Source: Icerya purchasi (lineage: Eukaryota; Arthropoda; Insecta; Hemiptera; Monophlebidae). Taken from it: a stretch of DNA of 64,000 nucleotides. Position numbers and translations under genes: made by a program. Of this stretch, positions 12,460-25,129 are shown piece by piece. Under the pieces are notes generated by a model. That model was not told the DNA's origin. It saw only the letters and a program-made list of their open reading frames with translations, and did no database searches. The DNA is taken from positions 202,825,117 to 202,889,116 of the forward strand of contig CM077116.1 in NCBI GenBank assembly GCA_039619475.1, given 5' to 3'. Position 1 is the stretch's first letter, and each line of letters opens with the position of its first letter.

Positions 12460-12960
12460 ATATATATGGAAAGATCATAAGATCTCTAAACTAACAAAAT
12501 TACGACTCCTGCAAACTTTGGTGTTCTCTATAGCGACTTACGGATCGGAAACATGGACGATCAATGAAACCATGGGAAGGAAGATCGCAGGTTTCGAAAT
12601 GAAAGGGTATCGAAAAATCTTAAGAATCCCATGGACGGCCCATAGGACAAACGAGTACGTGTTAAAAGAGCTCAAGATCGAAACCAACCGACGGCTATTA
12701 ACATCCATCAGGAAACGTATGCTAGGCTTTTTCGGTCATATAGTAAGAGCGAATGGGCTGGAGAAAACGATTTTGATGGGAAAGGTCGAGGGGAAAAGGA
12801 AGAAAGACAGACCAAAGAACCGCTATATCGACCAGATCAAGAAAATATGCAGATTAAATCTACAACATACCGTAGATTTAGCACATGATCGGTATAAATG
12901 GCGACGTGTTGTATTTTGCGTCAAATAAGGTCACGACATCCGATTCGGATAACGAAATGA
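12460..12960 (+). pseudogene. RTE-like LINE, C-terminal end of ORF2
   Basis: The open frame at 12518-12928 (136 codons, extending upstream without a Met to about 12466) matches the C-terminal end of arthropod 'endonuclease-reverse transcriptase' proteins: SIATYGSETWTINETM, FEMKGYRKILRIPWTAHRT, GFFGHIVRANGLEK, then GKVEGKRKKDRPKNRYIDQI and a final ARDRYKWR-type motif (here AHDRYKWRR). It is 5'-truncated, so neither endonuclease nor RT palm is present. The frame is intact throughout, suggesting fairly recent insertion. It ends in an A-rich stretch and a short (TA)n at about 12960-13000. The clade (RTE-like) is inferred from family resemblance. Confidence 0.82.
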
Positions 12961-14263
12961 AAAAAAAACAACAAAAAAAAACATATATATATATATGTAT
13001 ATCGATATTCGATGGATACATAACAGTGAACTTAAAATATAAGAAATTTATTGTAGAACTAAATTTCAAGTAAACTGATTTTGAGAATTTGTATATTTCG
13101 AACAGCCAAAATATGTATCTTCAGGAACACCGAAATCGGCCGGTCGTGAGAATATCGCTATATCTGAGAAGCCATCTTTGAGAACAGGTGCGCAGACAGT
13201 CGACTATGGTTAAATCGTAACCTTGTAATAATACTAATCATTCTGTGAAAAGATCGATAACCTGAATCGATGTTATAATACGCGCTTTTCGTTTAGGAAC
13301 GGGATGTACCGATGGATGAGTAGACTTCCGTTAATTGAAGAGGTTGGCTGCTATAGTTCGTTTCCAATAATTTAAGCGCGTCCTGGGATTCAGGAAAGGC
13401 CAACAAAGTAGCCGTCTGTATTGTGTTGTTGGAAGTAGTAGTGGCTAACAACTTTTCTGTTCGTGACATGTAAAATTGCACGAAAAACACGTAAAAAGTC
13501 GTATATTTCCATTCTGAGCAGATGAAAGAATTAAGTATAAACTTTTCATGCAACAGCTATAAAAATCGAGAGTACTATAAAAGTTTCAATGATATTCCTC
13601 AGCTGGAAATTACAAAATCATATACACATAATACAAGTGGATCAGACATTTATTTTGAATGACAATGAGCTGAACACCGACTATACTCATGCGATTCGAG
13701 GTGTAGGGACAAATTAACGCTAGGAACAATTAAACTTTGTACCTAGAGAAGGTTAATGGGAGATTAATAATTAAAAAGAATTGGTACGGATAAAAAAATT
13801 TAGTCGAAAAACAGGCAACAATCAGCACTTGATAGAAAAAACCTCAAGTCACGCACAATGATATAAAGATGCTCAGAAAGAGACGACCAACAACCGGCTG
13901 CTGGCCTCATATCTGTATCGGTAGTATGTAAACTTCAGCGTAAACTCCCGAAGATGTTACAAACGCTCCAAGAATTCAATTTTACAAAAGTGAATCGCAG
14001 CGACGTTAATCAAAGAATGCATTTTATACACGTCTAACGAAAGATGTATAAAGAGTTCTCAGAGTCATCGGATTCTCTTCACCTTTAAAAGTATCATCAG
14101 CTTTTAATGCTTTATCGTGAATTTGGACGATGTGCGATTCTAACTACTGCAATATCCAAAAATAAACCTAAGAATCGCACGCTGTCTAGGAAATAAATTA
14201 AATCGTTAGTGTGCATAATACGAATTGGGAGTCGAAAACCGCTTATACGTGTGAAAACTAGTT
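12961..14263. other. Unassigned DNA
   Basis: No gene or repeat recognised. ORFs here are short and featureless. Confidence 0.4.
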
Positions 14264-14451
14264 CTCTTGCTTACATTTCTGTCTCTTTCTCTTCTATACT
14301 TTGTATAAAATGATCAAAATTTACAACGTAGTTCTAAATCGGTCCATATGAGTATACATAATCACAGAAATCCTATAAAATATAACAAACGTTACGTAAA
14401 ATTGGAACATTTTTCTAATGGGGAGTAGCCTAAGAATTACGTTGTAATTAA
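14264..14451 (-). mobile_element. TA-microsatellite-associated inverted-repeat element, copy A
   Basis: Minus-strand, shortened copy of the family seen at 20563-20994. On the plus strand it runs from TTTCTGTCTCTTTCTC through ATGATCAAAATTTACAACG to TAAGAATTACGTTGTAATTAA and then enters a long (TA)n tract (14452 onward). The internal tandem motif is reduced to a single ACGTAAAATTGGAACATTTT stretch. Confidence 0.75.
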
Positions 14452-14472
14452 TATACATAAATATATGTATAA

Positions 14473-14543
<71 letters not shown>

Positions 14544-14588
14544 TAGATAGATATATATATATAGATAGATAGATATATATAAATATAT
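14452..14588. repeat. (TA)n / (GATA)n microsatellite
   Basis: About 137 bp of alternating TA, with AGATAGATAG blocks near 14541-14574. It directly abuts the left end of inverted-repeat element copy A. Confidence 0.95.
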
Positions 14589-14994
14589 GCGGTGAAAAAT
14601 AATAGTCGTTGCGTTGCGCTATTTCGTTTCACGAGCGATTTTCAAGACGTTTCACGTCAAAAAAAGGCAAATTAAAATATTGCAAATGATAAAAAATCGA
14701 AACACAAACAAAAGTGGAATATTAACAAAAAAAGAAGAAGAATGCGTAGGGAGTAAATAAGCATATTAAGGTAAGAAAGATTAGAAGATGAGATTTGAAG
14801 AAATATCGGTTAAAATATGCCTAAGAAGTCAACAAAACTTGTCGTATGATGACTAATACTTTAGGTAACTTTCCACTTCGCTTAATTTTGAAACGGCATA
14901 GAAAAAATAATAATAATAGTTGAAAAAAAAATAACTCGTAACACAGCACATTACGTAGTGGACAAAAAAAAAGAGGTAAAAATTCAGTTACACA
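14589..14994. other. Unassigned DNA
   Basis: No feature recognised. Confidence 0.4.
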
Positions 14995-15291
14995 AAAACG
15001 ATTTGCCTCTCCATATTGTCCTCTCCACTCGAACAAACATGTTTGCGATGCGGATCATGTGTTTATTAAGTATTCACCTCTTTCTGCTGAGTGCTCTGCT
15101 TTTTATTCTATTTTATTGATACTCGGTCTTCCTATTCCATACTGCGCCTTTTATTATCTTTTCCCTCTTCGCACGTTATTCCCATTATATTGATTACTTC
15201 CTCCTAACAACATTTGATATCGTATGAAGGTATAATTGACTCCTTCCTTTTCTAATTGTATCTGGGTAAAAGTCCCCCCGGTTGACGAGCC

Positions 15292-15330
<39 letters not shown>
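14995..15330 (+). mobile_element. LINE 3' end with 38-A tail, plus strand
   Basis: 5'-truncated copy of the RNase H LINE family: a Cys-rich C-terminal segment with a CDADHV-type motif (near 15045), then the 3' UTR ending GGTTGACGAGCCC and a run of 38 A (15293-15330). The long uninterrupted tail suggests this is one of the younger copies, or that the tail has expanded. Confidence 0.82.
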
Positions 15331-15331
<1 letters not shown>

Positions 15332-16216
15332 GATTGACGAAGAGCACAGTTGAAAAATGCGTAAATGCGATAATTCCCATTGCTCGAAGAAAAAAAAAAG
15401 TTAGCGTACTTCTCGAAAAAATAACCCCATTACCGATTTCAAAATATGATCACTGTCTTTTTTAGCGAGGGTCAAATCACTGTGTTTCTGGACATTACAG
15501 TAATGTACTATGAAGCAGCTATTTGTTATAGTTTTGGGTCGGTTTTTGGTTGCATTATGAAACTAAAGTAAGAAGCTGTTCTGCAATCGCGAATGCCTTG
15601 TAAATTGTCACTTGCATACGAAACCAAAATTCTCCGAATCATTTTATTGGCTCACGGTATTCCGCCCGGTGCTAGCGTCGAGGGTAAGCATAACCTCATG
15701 GGGGACCTCAACGTTCATAATAACAATGGATGTGTCATTTATACAAAAAAAGGGTATTCGCAGCAACAGTAGTGATGCATTGGTTTTTAATTTAACATTA
15801 ACTATAAAACGGATTCACCAGGAGGACCGTTACCGGACGGTTCAGTTATTAAATAGTCTAATCCGTAAAACATTTGAAATATAAAAAAATGAATGAAAAA
15901 ATTAATTTAATTAAAAATAGGTTATTGTCAATCGGTACAATTTAATTCGGTATTTAGAAGCTATTTCATGCTGTCTTCATTTGAAGTAAGCATTTCTATT
16001 GTATTACTATGTACTACTTTGTAAACATTTAACATTTATTGTTCGTGTAAATTATAAATTTAATAATAATAATTAACCGATATAATATCATATTGTTATT
16101 GATTCTGTCCTTTTTTTACATAAACATGACCCCACTTTGAAACTATACGTAATTATAATTTAGCTCCCTTGTTATACGTTACTGAAAACTTCATTTGCTT
16201 CCGGTGGTTTTTTTCC
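15331..16216. other. Unassigned AT-rich DNA
   Basis: No gene recognised. A 90-codon ORF at 15612-15884 has no identifiable domain. Confidence 0.4.
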
Positions 16217-16224
16217 ATCTACAC

Positions 16225-16515
16225 CAGGGATGGCCAACCCGCGGTCCGCCTTGAACATTTTTGTGGCTCGCGAGATGGCCAAAGTAGTAAAAAATTATGT
16301 TCTGCAAACTCATAATGCGTGCGCATGTTACAACATTTAATATAAAAGTCTATGTTCATTATGAGTTACTACATTATGTTTCAATTTTTCACTATAAAAA
16401 AATGTCTGTAATGGGTCTAAATCTAATATGGGGATATATGATTTTATATGCGGCCCGCGGAGTAATGATGTATTTCCAAAATGGCCCGCAAGATCATCTG
16501 GGTTAGCCACCCCTG
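16225..16515 (+). mobile_element. hAT miniature element (291 bp) with perfect 8-bp duplication
   Basis: The termini are CAGGGATGGCCAACCC and, reverse-complemented, CAGGGGTGGCTAACCC, 14 of 16 identical. The flanking octamer ATCTACAC is present at both 16217-16224 and 16516-16523. Terminal CAGGG plus an 8-bp duplication is diagnostic of hAT. Internally it has 'GCGGCCCGCGG' and 'TGGCCCGCAAGATCATCTGG' subterminal GC-rich stretches. The 69-codon ORF inside is not transposase. Exact duplications point to a recent insertion. Confidence 0.95.
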
Positions 16516-16523
16516 ATCTACAC

Positions 16524-19109
16524 CGTTTAAATTTTCGCTATAATCTTATAAAAATTTAAGTTAATATTATCGTAAGTTTCTTTTTTTTTTTCATATCATT
16601 CAATACTGTGTAATTGTGGATTAATTATTTGTAAATTACACTGAATAAATATTCTCTGTAAGAACAGAATGTAATTAATTTCTTTATAAAAAATTACGTT
16701 GTTATAAGTAAAATTAAAGTAACAGTTTTTTCGAGTTTTAACTGAAAGCAATGATAAAAATTAGAAATTAAATACGCAAGTTTATTGGTTCACAAAAAAT
16801 CTAAAATACACGATTAAATTATTAAATTATCTTTAATAAATCCGCATTAACTTTACTTTTTGTCTTTGTTAATTTTTTTAAACGCACATCCTGTTTCTTT
16901 TTATGATTGAAAAAAAATATTAAAAACAAATTCCTAAATTTGAAAAAAAAAATGTAAGAAAAAGAAAAAAAAATTCCATCAGTTATTTAATAAGGAATTT
17001 AGGGGAAAAAACTTAACATACATGTGATTGTTTTCAATTTGTTATAAAAGCACTTGTTTGCTTTCAAATTGCTCTTTATCTAAAGCTTAATTCTTTTTTT
17101 TTTTTTGAAACTCCGTATTCTAATGAATCAATTAGGGGCTCCCATATACTACCTGACAAATCGGGTGAAATTTGAGGAGCACAGCGTTGAAATTCGAATC
17201 GAATAACTTACAATTATTCCTTATTGGAGTGTCGTGTTTCGAATGTTTAAATTAAATGTTTTTTCAGTATGTTTTCATTTTTATTTTTCGTATTATTTGC
17301 TTAAGCTATTAAACATTTTTTTTTGTTTTCCCGATAAAAAAAAAAAAAACAAAAAAAAACCGTTTAATAACGAAATCAAATAGTAAGAAAAATACTGCGT
17401 TTAATCTATCATACTCGCCTATTAACCGCGGAATTCGATTCAACCATTTAGACTTTAGTCTGAATTTCGACAATTATGACTTGTTGATGCCAATGCAAAA
17501 TCATTCGTACGCTTGCCTTTTTTTTTTTTCTTTTTTTATTTGCTGAGAAAACGAAATCCCAAATTTAGGCGAAATGGGAATTAGGTGAAAATGGGAATAA
17601 GGCGAAATGGGACCAAACCATACTTTATTGTTCAAATTACGGTTTTCGAATTTAGTGAAAGTAGATAATTAAGTCAACCCTGACAGGAAGGAAAATAGGG
17701 TCAGTGAAAAAAAGTACTGGGCCGATTGGAAACGTGTCAATGTTCACTGATTTAGAGGAATATGGCGAATTTCGGACGGACAATGATCTGAAATTATGGA
17801 ATGGAAACCTTTGGAGCCAAAATTAACGTTTAAAGTGGCGTAATAATTATTCGGAGGATTTTGGGATTCAGGGTGGAAATATTATTCGTGAAAGGGTAAC
17901 TTAAGGAAAAAAGCTACTGGACTAATTCCGAGGTTTTGCGTTTACGGTGTTAGGAGTGTCCCGTAAGGTGAGAAAATCAGCTAAAAGAGGAAAGCTTGAC
18001 TGGTATACTTGGCTTCAAAATGGAATATTATCGAAGTTTCGTGATTTTATTACATATTTCTAATTAGTTTTTAAACACTTGGTGCAAAGTGGGAACTGGA
18101 TGGATCATTTTATCATGAGAAAGGTGACAACTGGAACTACGGAGAAGAGAGATTTGTTACAACGTCAGGAACTGAAATGGTCAAATCGGAGATAGTTGTG
18201 ACATGATTTAAGTTTACAAATCATTCCTCGAAAGTGAGCGCACAGAAATAAATAGAGACTACGAATTTCGACAATGAGAATTAGTGTAAATTCCCCATGT
18301 TCGTTTTTATATTCAAGATTGCTTGAAAAAAGTTGCTTCGTAAACAATCAGTTCGCAAAATACTAACACGAAATAATAAAGATCCGAGAAAAAAAGATCA
18401 GATTTTTACCTCTGTATGATAGGGCCAGAGAGTAATGCGTTTGACTGAAAAAGATGAGAAAACATGAATTTTGAGTTTTTTCCTGCGACAGTTATTGCAG
18501 GTGTACCGCTTTTTTATTTTCCGAACTTTCACTTAGGACAGCGATTTACTGTTCAGAGTTGTTAGGGAATAGACAGATGTGCGATTAAATTTACTTTGCA
18601 CTTCGTTGCATTCAATTAAAGTAGACGAATTATATCGAACACCGGTTACGTCCCATTTCGACTAAATTATACCTGTATTTTCTATCAGGATGTTATTGTT
18701 CGAAGCTGGGACATTGTTTAAGATAACATTAGAGAAGGATGAAGAACCGGAATGTTGCAACGGTTTATTTAATCTATTTGATAGTTTAGACAGGCGCAGC
18801 GTTAGCCGCACACTTCTTAACGGTTCGTGTATGATGGGGGGGGGGGGGGATTGACCTCTCCCATCAGACGAACCAAGCATTAGATTGGATTATATATAAG
18901 CAAGCAGAAATAATAAATAATAATAATATACAACAAAAAGTCGACGGCAGTAAATGATAAAATAGATAATAATAAGAAAAATAATCGATAAAAGAATGAT
19001 AACGAGTAAATGAATGCTTCAAATTTAATAAAAATTTCAAATGAACCGAGCTAGAGACCGAAAAAAAAAAAAAGTTCATTTAGAAGCCCGATTTTTTAAA
19101 TTTTTAGAT
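16524..19109. other. Unassigned AT-rich DNA
   Basis: No gene recognised. It holds several homopolymer runs (T at 16580, A at 17337 and a G-run at about 18837-18850). Three short GAAATGGGAA-type repeats lie near 17568-17610. Confidence 0.4.
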
Positions 19110-19440
19110 AAAGATTATTTTCGGAGTGGGGAGGCTCTTCAACCAGGGGGACCCCAGTTCAGAAATGATAGGAAGAAAAGTCAACTAATGAGAACTTAAT
19201 TCGATCAGAAATAGCTGAAATAAAGGGACTAATGGCTGGGATAGCAGACACTTAGAGGGAAAGGAAGGATATAGGAAGCACAATAAGGAGTAGGAAGCCT
19301 TAACTTTAGAAGTAAATAAAGAGAAGAACGTTCCGCAGAAAGAGCAAAACACTCAAAGAAAACGTGATTAGCATTACAAGTTTCATTAGAATGAAGAAGA
19401 CAATAAGGAGGAGAGGAAACCAAAGAGAAGATTATTTAGG
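19110..19440 (-). mobile_element. LINE 3' end, minus strand, no tail
   Basis: The minus frame near 19423-19229 reads SSPPYCLLHSNETCNANHVF, then FECFALSAERSSLY and LPTPYCASYIL, matching the C-terminal segment of the RNase H LINE family. The 3' UTR is recognisable (a GGTTGAAGAGCC-type end near 19130-19150 on the minus strand), but the poly(A) is lost or displaced. Confidence 0.72.
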
Positions 19441-20562
19441 TATAATTTTTAGTAAATTCGAGAAAAAATGTAACATAAAACTACTGTTAATTTTTATCGA
19501 AACATTCCGTAAAATTTAACTCGTCTGTTCCGGAGTCTGTTCAGGAAACCTACTTCCGTTCCAAATTTTTGTCAATTCTTAAACCACATTGATTTTCTTT
19601 CATATTTTAGTAAGTAGAAAGGCGCCAAACCCCGAATTTAAATCTGACAGTCTTGACAAAAAAATTTTAAAGCTAAATAATAAAATATAAAATGGCTCAG
19701 ACTTTCGTTGCAAGTTAGTCGTAAACGATTTGGAAGATAACATGTGACAATAACCTGTCTCGTTTCAATTAAATGCTTCTTCGTTTTATTCAGCACAGAT
19801 GCGTATTTTCCGGTATATTTTTTTGTTGATCAGTGCAGTACCTAGCAGTAGACGGCTTAATTATCAAAAATCACACGATTTAGTTGTATAATTTTAACTG
19901 TATATATATTTAACGTCGCATGAATTAGAATAAGTTTTGGAATATTAGCGGTAGTCAATATTTCGCATATACTGCGTGCAATTACAAAAATTCAGAAGAT
20001 AATTTAAAGTTTGAAGACTGAATAATTTCTTGTTGATTAGTATTTTTTGAAAAATGGAGAGATATTTTTACATTGAAATTAAAAACAAACAAAAAAAAAA
20101 ACAAACAAAAACAAAACAAAAACAGAACAAAAACAGAACAAAAACAGAACAAAAACAAAACGATTGTTTTAGTTTTAATTAATTATGCTGGCTGTTTCAA
20201 CAGAAAAAAAAGTGAATGCGTTTTTTTAATTTGTAATTTCAAAGAGCGTAGTGATAAAATATATTTAGGTCATTAATAAAATGCGGGCTGTATTGTGTGC
20301 AAATGTAGTTAGTGAACCCTGAAGACGAATGTTTTCCAGTGTGCGACAGATTGAATAACTCTAGCAGCTAGCACCGTTCGAATTATTTACCCGCAGGAAG
20401 TTTGTAAATAAATGATTATTTTACGTTCATTTTAATTTCATACCATTTCTTGCATTTTTCATCGCACTTTATAAACTTTTTTTTTCTTTTCGTATTATGA
20501 TTACTGAATAATGATTATTTCTAAAAAAATGTTACATATATACATATATATATATATATATA
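19441..20562. other. Unassigned AT-rich DNA with A-rich simple repeat
   Basis: No gene. An A-rich (AAAACAG)n/(AAAAC)n simple repeat lies at about 20083-20162, and a (TA)n stretch at about 20533-20562 abuts the next element. Confidence 0.5.
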
Positions 20563-20994
20563 TTAATTACAACGTAATTCTTAGGCTACCCCCCATTCGA
20601 AAAAATGTCCCAATTTTATGTAACGCTAAATGTCACAATTTTATGTAAAGCTAAATGTCCCAAAAAAATGTCCCAGAAAAATGTCCCAATTTTATGTAAC
20701 GTTTGTTATATTTTGTAGGATTTTTGTTATTGTTATTTAAAAAATGTCACAATTTTATGTAATGAAATATGTAACGAAAAATGTAACGAAAAAATGTCTT
20801 AATTTTATATAACGGAAGGTAAATGTTAGAATAGGATTTTTGTGGTTATGTTATTTTTTGTGTGTGTTGATGCCAGTAAGAATTACGTTGTAAATTTTGA
20901 TCATTTTATACAAAGTATAGAAGAGAAAGAGACAGAAATGAAAGCAAGAGGGGTCAAGGAGCACAGCCCTTTGCGAGGCCAAAATGGCCGAGTT
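20563..20994 (+). mobile_element. TA-microsatellite-associated inverted-repeat element, copy B (reference)
   Basis: The family's most complete copy. It leaves a (TA)n tract with TTAATTACAACGTAATTC. Perfect 17-bp inverted repeats (TTACAACGTAATTCTTA, 20567-20583, and its complement at 20877-20893) bracket an interior of imperfect tandem units around AATGTCCCAATTTTATGTAA. To the right of the second arm comes a conserved purine-rich tail (ATAGAAGAGAAAGAGACAG, then GCGAGGCCAAAATGGCCGAG), and then TA-rich sequence again. No coding capacity. A microsatellite flank on both sides is shared by copies C and D. The transposon class is not established. Confidence 0.8.
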
Positions 20995-23914
20995 ATATTT
21001 ATATAAATGTATGTATGTATACATAAAAATGTATGTGTATACTTGTATGTGCGCCAATTTGGTAAATGACATTGTATAGTAAAAACATCTTTTTTTAAAA
21101 ATACATTTGAGCTCTTATACTCTGGATATTAATTCAGCGCGGGCAGTAATTTTCGATATTATTTTTAACGTGCAAGTTCCATTTGAGCGAAACTATGATG
21201 CCTAATTAACTGTGACTACAGCAACGGTTTATGTTTGTCTCACTTTATAGAATGCATCATAGTTTCAATTTTTGAGGTGCTTGGCTATCAAACCAGAGGT
21301 GTTATATGTTATCGAGACTTGTCTCGTTGCGGATGCAAGTCTCTCCGAAGTATATATCTAATCTAAAATTATAAATCTGGGAAAGTGAAGGGGGGCTCCA
21401 AGTAGAAAGAAACTGCTCCCCCTACTCTCATTAGTGCTGTTGCGCTTAGTACACTGTGAACCTTCACAACCTATGATACTCCCCTTATCAAGGGTAGTAT
21501 GTGGCTTACTTTACTTTCAGTTGAATTGAAAAAGAACATTTAACTCTACAAAGTTCAGCTGAAGTCATTTTTGGTCACCGTAAATTCTCGGAATCGTAAA
21601 ATGCTTTTCTTTTTATACTTGTGTCGCTGCAGCGTTTCAGGTGTAAATTTTTTTATCTTCGCATGCAACCACCTTTCATATCGTTATTTAAGGTGTGTGT
21701 CAACGTTCAGGAGAATAAACGTTTTCATTACTCAAAAAAAATCCCCCCCCCCGGATTTCTTTCTAAATTTATTTTTGTATTTTTCGTTCTTAGTTTTCGA
21801 ATTTTTCTATTTGCAAATTTTCATACTTGGTGAAGAAAGACGTAGAGATTTTTATATGTACTTTCCGTTCAAAATGTAGTTTGCGTGTCTAAGAAATTTA
21901 GGAAAAAAACGACTCTTGGTCAATACGGAGACGGAAAAATAAGATCGTACGGGAAAATCGTTGCTTATTTGAAACTAGAGCGAATTGATTGCTCACAAAC
22001 TGCTTTGTAGATTTATAATTTTATTCAGTTTCGTTCACTGTAAGGAATCCTGTTCGGAAGCGAAAAAGTTATGATGATCCTCATGATTCTCGACTAAGGA
22101 CTGTCGATGATTCAAAATCGTTCAAGTTTATTTCATTTCGTGGTTAATTTTTTTCTTATATGTCGTTTAACTTCTTTTTTCGAAGGTTATTGCTGAAAGA
22201 AATTTTTAAAGCTTTTCATTTACGAAACTTATTACTTCATTAATTTAACTCCTTCCGTTCTTGCTGTACAACATGTGATCCCAGAGAATCGCATAGCCAC
22301 CTCACTCATTATTAGCACAATTAATTGGAAATAGACGAAATAATTATTATATTAGAATTATTTTCCCGTAAAATTTCATAGCAATATCCTAATTAATTTT
22401 TCAATCTCCTTTGTCATATTTCATTTATCTGCCTAAGCTAGCACAGAGAAATCCTTAATTCGAATCATTCGAAACCTGCTAACGACGAATCGATAAGTAA
22501 TTATCATCCAAAATTTCCCGAATATTTTTTTTTTTTAATTTTTAAATTTCAAAAGTTTTACTTTTCTTCATTTAATTCGCACATTAACAAAACTTTCGGC
22601 GTTAATAAAATTGTAAAAAAAAAAAAAGAAGAGAAATCGAATTATTCCCGCTTATGGCATTTTTTTATTGCGCACGGGAGAAGATTTTGCTCTGAAATTG
22701 CGATGAATGCATGCAGAATGCAGGCCTCCCTGTCGTCCGATGTTAGAAAAAAAACGGAATCAGTTGACTAGTCGGATTTTTTTTTGTCGAAGAAATTTTT
22801 TGACTTTTTGAAATCATGGAACTAAACCATTTTCACGGTACGAAATCAAAAGTTGCGTTCGGTGTAATTTTTACAACCGTCGTCGTTAACGAATTAAAAG
22901 TACACGATAATTTAGGAAACAATACGGAACTTCGAGTTTATACCGGCAAACTGTTTTTCGATGGTTGTAATCGATAAGGATTAATCGGATGAAATACAAA
23001 ACGACTTCCTCTTGCAGCGCTGGTATAAAATCTTCCGATTTCGTGACTAAATGTGAACTTGAAGCGAATGCGTTGGAGTGTATTTTAACGAAGCGGGAAC
23101 CAGTTTTCACAATTAAAAAATTACTCAATTAACGAGCTCGATCGTCAGCTATTAGCAGAAGATACCAGCATTTCGATCATCACTATCGCTGCACCTTGCT
23201 CTCGTACGGCGGTAATTAACCTGCAGAGCGAGCGCGAGCAAAAAATTAATATATCGACCAGTGGCACTGCAGCGCTAATTGTGTAATAAATTTCACGATT
23301 ATAAAATGTGTTCGGAATTATTTCGATGTCTTTGACCGGTTTACGCTGTCTATTTAATTCTTTCGCATCACATAAAAACAAACTAATTATATTTAAACTA
23401 TTAACGATGATCTCAACAGGTGTACATGCAATTCGAGAGCAGCGAATACGAAAATTTCAGTTCGACGATGAGACGCTTATTACGAATTTTTAAATAAAGA
23501 CGACACAGCTGTTGAAAAAAGAAGCATTACGAAATTAAACGGTATTTTAATAAAAAATGAATACTCTTTTATTCGTGCAAATTTATTAACAGTAATAATG
23601 GTCTCGATTAATTCGTATATTTTAGCGTCAATTAAGCCACTTCCTACTCTCGGAATGGAAGAAAAAAAGGAAGAATTTTAAAAATCGGGAATATTAACAT
23701 CAAAAACGGAATTCATCGTACAACCTACAGACACTTAGTCAGACCAGTGTAATTTTTAATGTTTCGTTGCTGGAGAAATAGTAGTCCGCTGATAATTGCA
23801 ACTGGACACGTTATGAGTAACATATTTTTTAAAAAATAAGTAAACTTAGAAAAAACCTATAAAAATCGTTTACGGGAATATCTGCCAGATGTAGGAAACT
23901 ATTTACTTGTCGCA
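20995..23914. other. Unassigned AT-rich DNA
   Basis: No gene recognised. Small ORFs lack domains. A C-run lies near 21743-21752. Confidence 0.4.
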
Positions 23915-23922
23915 TACAGAAT

Positions 23923-24352
23923 CAGGCCCGTGCCCAAAATTTTGGAAAGGGGGGGTTTTGAAAATTTTCTTCGCATATTTGTTTTATAAATAACAATACA
24001 TTTTTCACTAATATTCATACTATTAATAATTTCCATCATTTTGATTTATATCTATTAATAATTTACATAAATGAATTACCACCCCGTATATGAACATTAA
24101 TAAAAATTACATATGTGTTACTGATTATACTCGTAATAAAAAATTTTGCATAAAATATTAATGAAGTACCTAAAAATATGGAGCATATTTTTTCTTTTTT
24201 CTCTTTTAAAGGTAAGAACAGTCTAAAAAATCATCAATATTTAATTTAAATTTTTGATTTTTTTCAGATTTTTGTGTATTTATAATAACTATTTCAGTTT
24301 TCACCGCGAGGGGGGGGTTAACCCCCAAGACCCCCTCGTGGACACGGCTTTG
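23923..24352 (+). mobile_element. hAT-type miniature element, reference copy
   Basis: The 430-bp element begins CAGGCCCGTGCCCAAAA and ends GTGGACACGGCTTTG. Flanks are TACAGAAT at 23915-23922 and TACAGAAT at 24353-24360, a perfect 8-bp duplication. The short imperfect terminal inverted repeats share the (G)CCGTGYCCA core. G-runs lie just inside both ends. Two related copies are at 7167-7573 and 1-158. It has no transposase. Confidence 0.92.
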
Positions 24353-24360
24353 TACAGAAT

Positions 24361-25129
24361 ACTCGCTGCTTACGGACGGATAAATTTGAAAATCCGAAAC
24401 TTTTTCTCTACAAGACCTTGTGTCATGTACACACGCTTTAAACGTGGTAAAATAAATATGAAATAAACTAAATGAAAATATAAGGGAAAATAACGGTAAA
24501 CGGTGTGAGTGTGCCTGAGAAATTCTGTTATCGGTCAAAGGTGAATAGTCCAACAAGGGGACCGTCACAGGGCGAAACGAGCATTTTCGGTGGTCGTTCA
24601 GGGATTGAAATGAATACATCCCCGAGAGCGAGTTTTTTCGCAGGGTCAGTTGTTTTACAAGGTAAAAATCTGTCATCCATCGGAATAGTCTTTACTCGTT
24701 AGGCAGGAATACGAAGAGTCTGTAGCATGAAAAAGTCAAATCGCCGGTCAGAACGGTTAATTTCGGTAATTGAATTATGTGGTCGAACAAATTTTAATTT
24801 CAATCAGAACAATAGTATAACCTGGGCCTACATGGGGAATAGTATCAACCTTAGAGATATCAGGATACCACCAGCTCAGCGTACACCGAATTACCACCAA
24901 CAACAGCGATAATTTTGCTTTTCTTTTTAATTCATTAACCGTTGTAATATTTGTACATTGTATTTGTTTATTATTGTTGTCTTTTAGCGGCCGGTCGATT
25001 TAGAGAAATCGATGTAAGTTCGCGATGTAAAATTTAAATTATTACCGTCTACCTGAATATAAACTTAATCATAATGAATCTTGTAACTTAAATTACAATA
25101 GATACCTAAATCCGCGAATATCGAAAGAT
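24361..25129. other. Unassigned DNA
   Basis: Two short plus-strand ORFs (24505-24702, 24727-24912) have ordinary amino-acid composition but no recognisable domain. No splice or start context supports them. Confidence 0.35.

Noticed and set aside
14321..14632. 103-codon ORF rich in Ile and Tyr
   Set aside because: It is the translation of the (TA)n microsatellite.
16297..16506. 69-codon ORF within the 291-bp hAT element
   Set aside because: Lies within a miniature element, with no transposase motif.
20083..20162. A-rich repeat coding for a Lys/Asn/Gln-rich ORF
   Set aside because: Simple repeat translation, not a gene.
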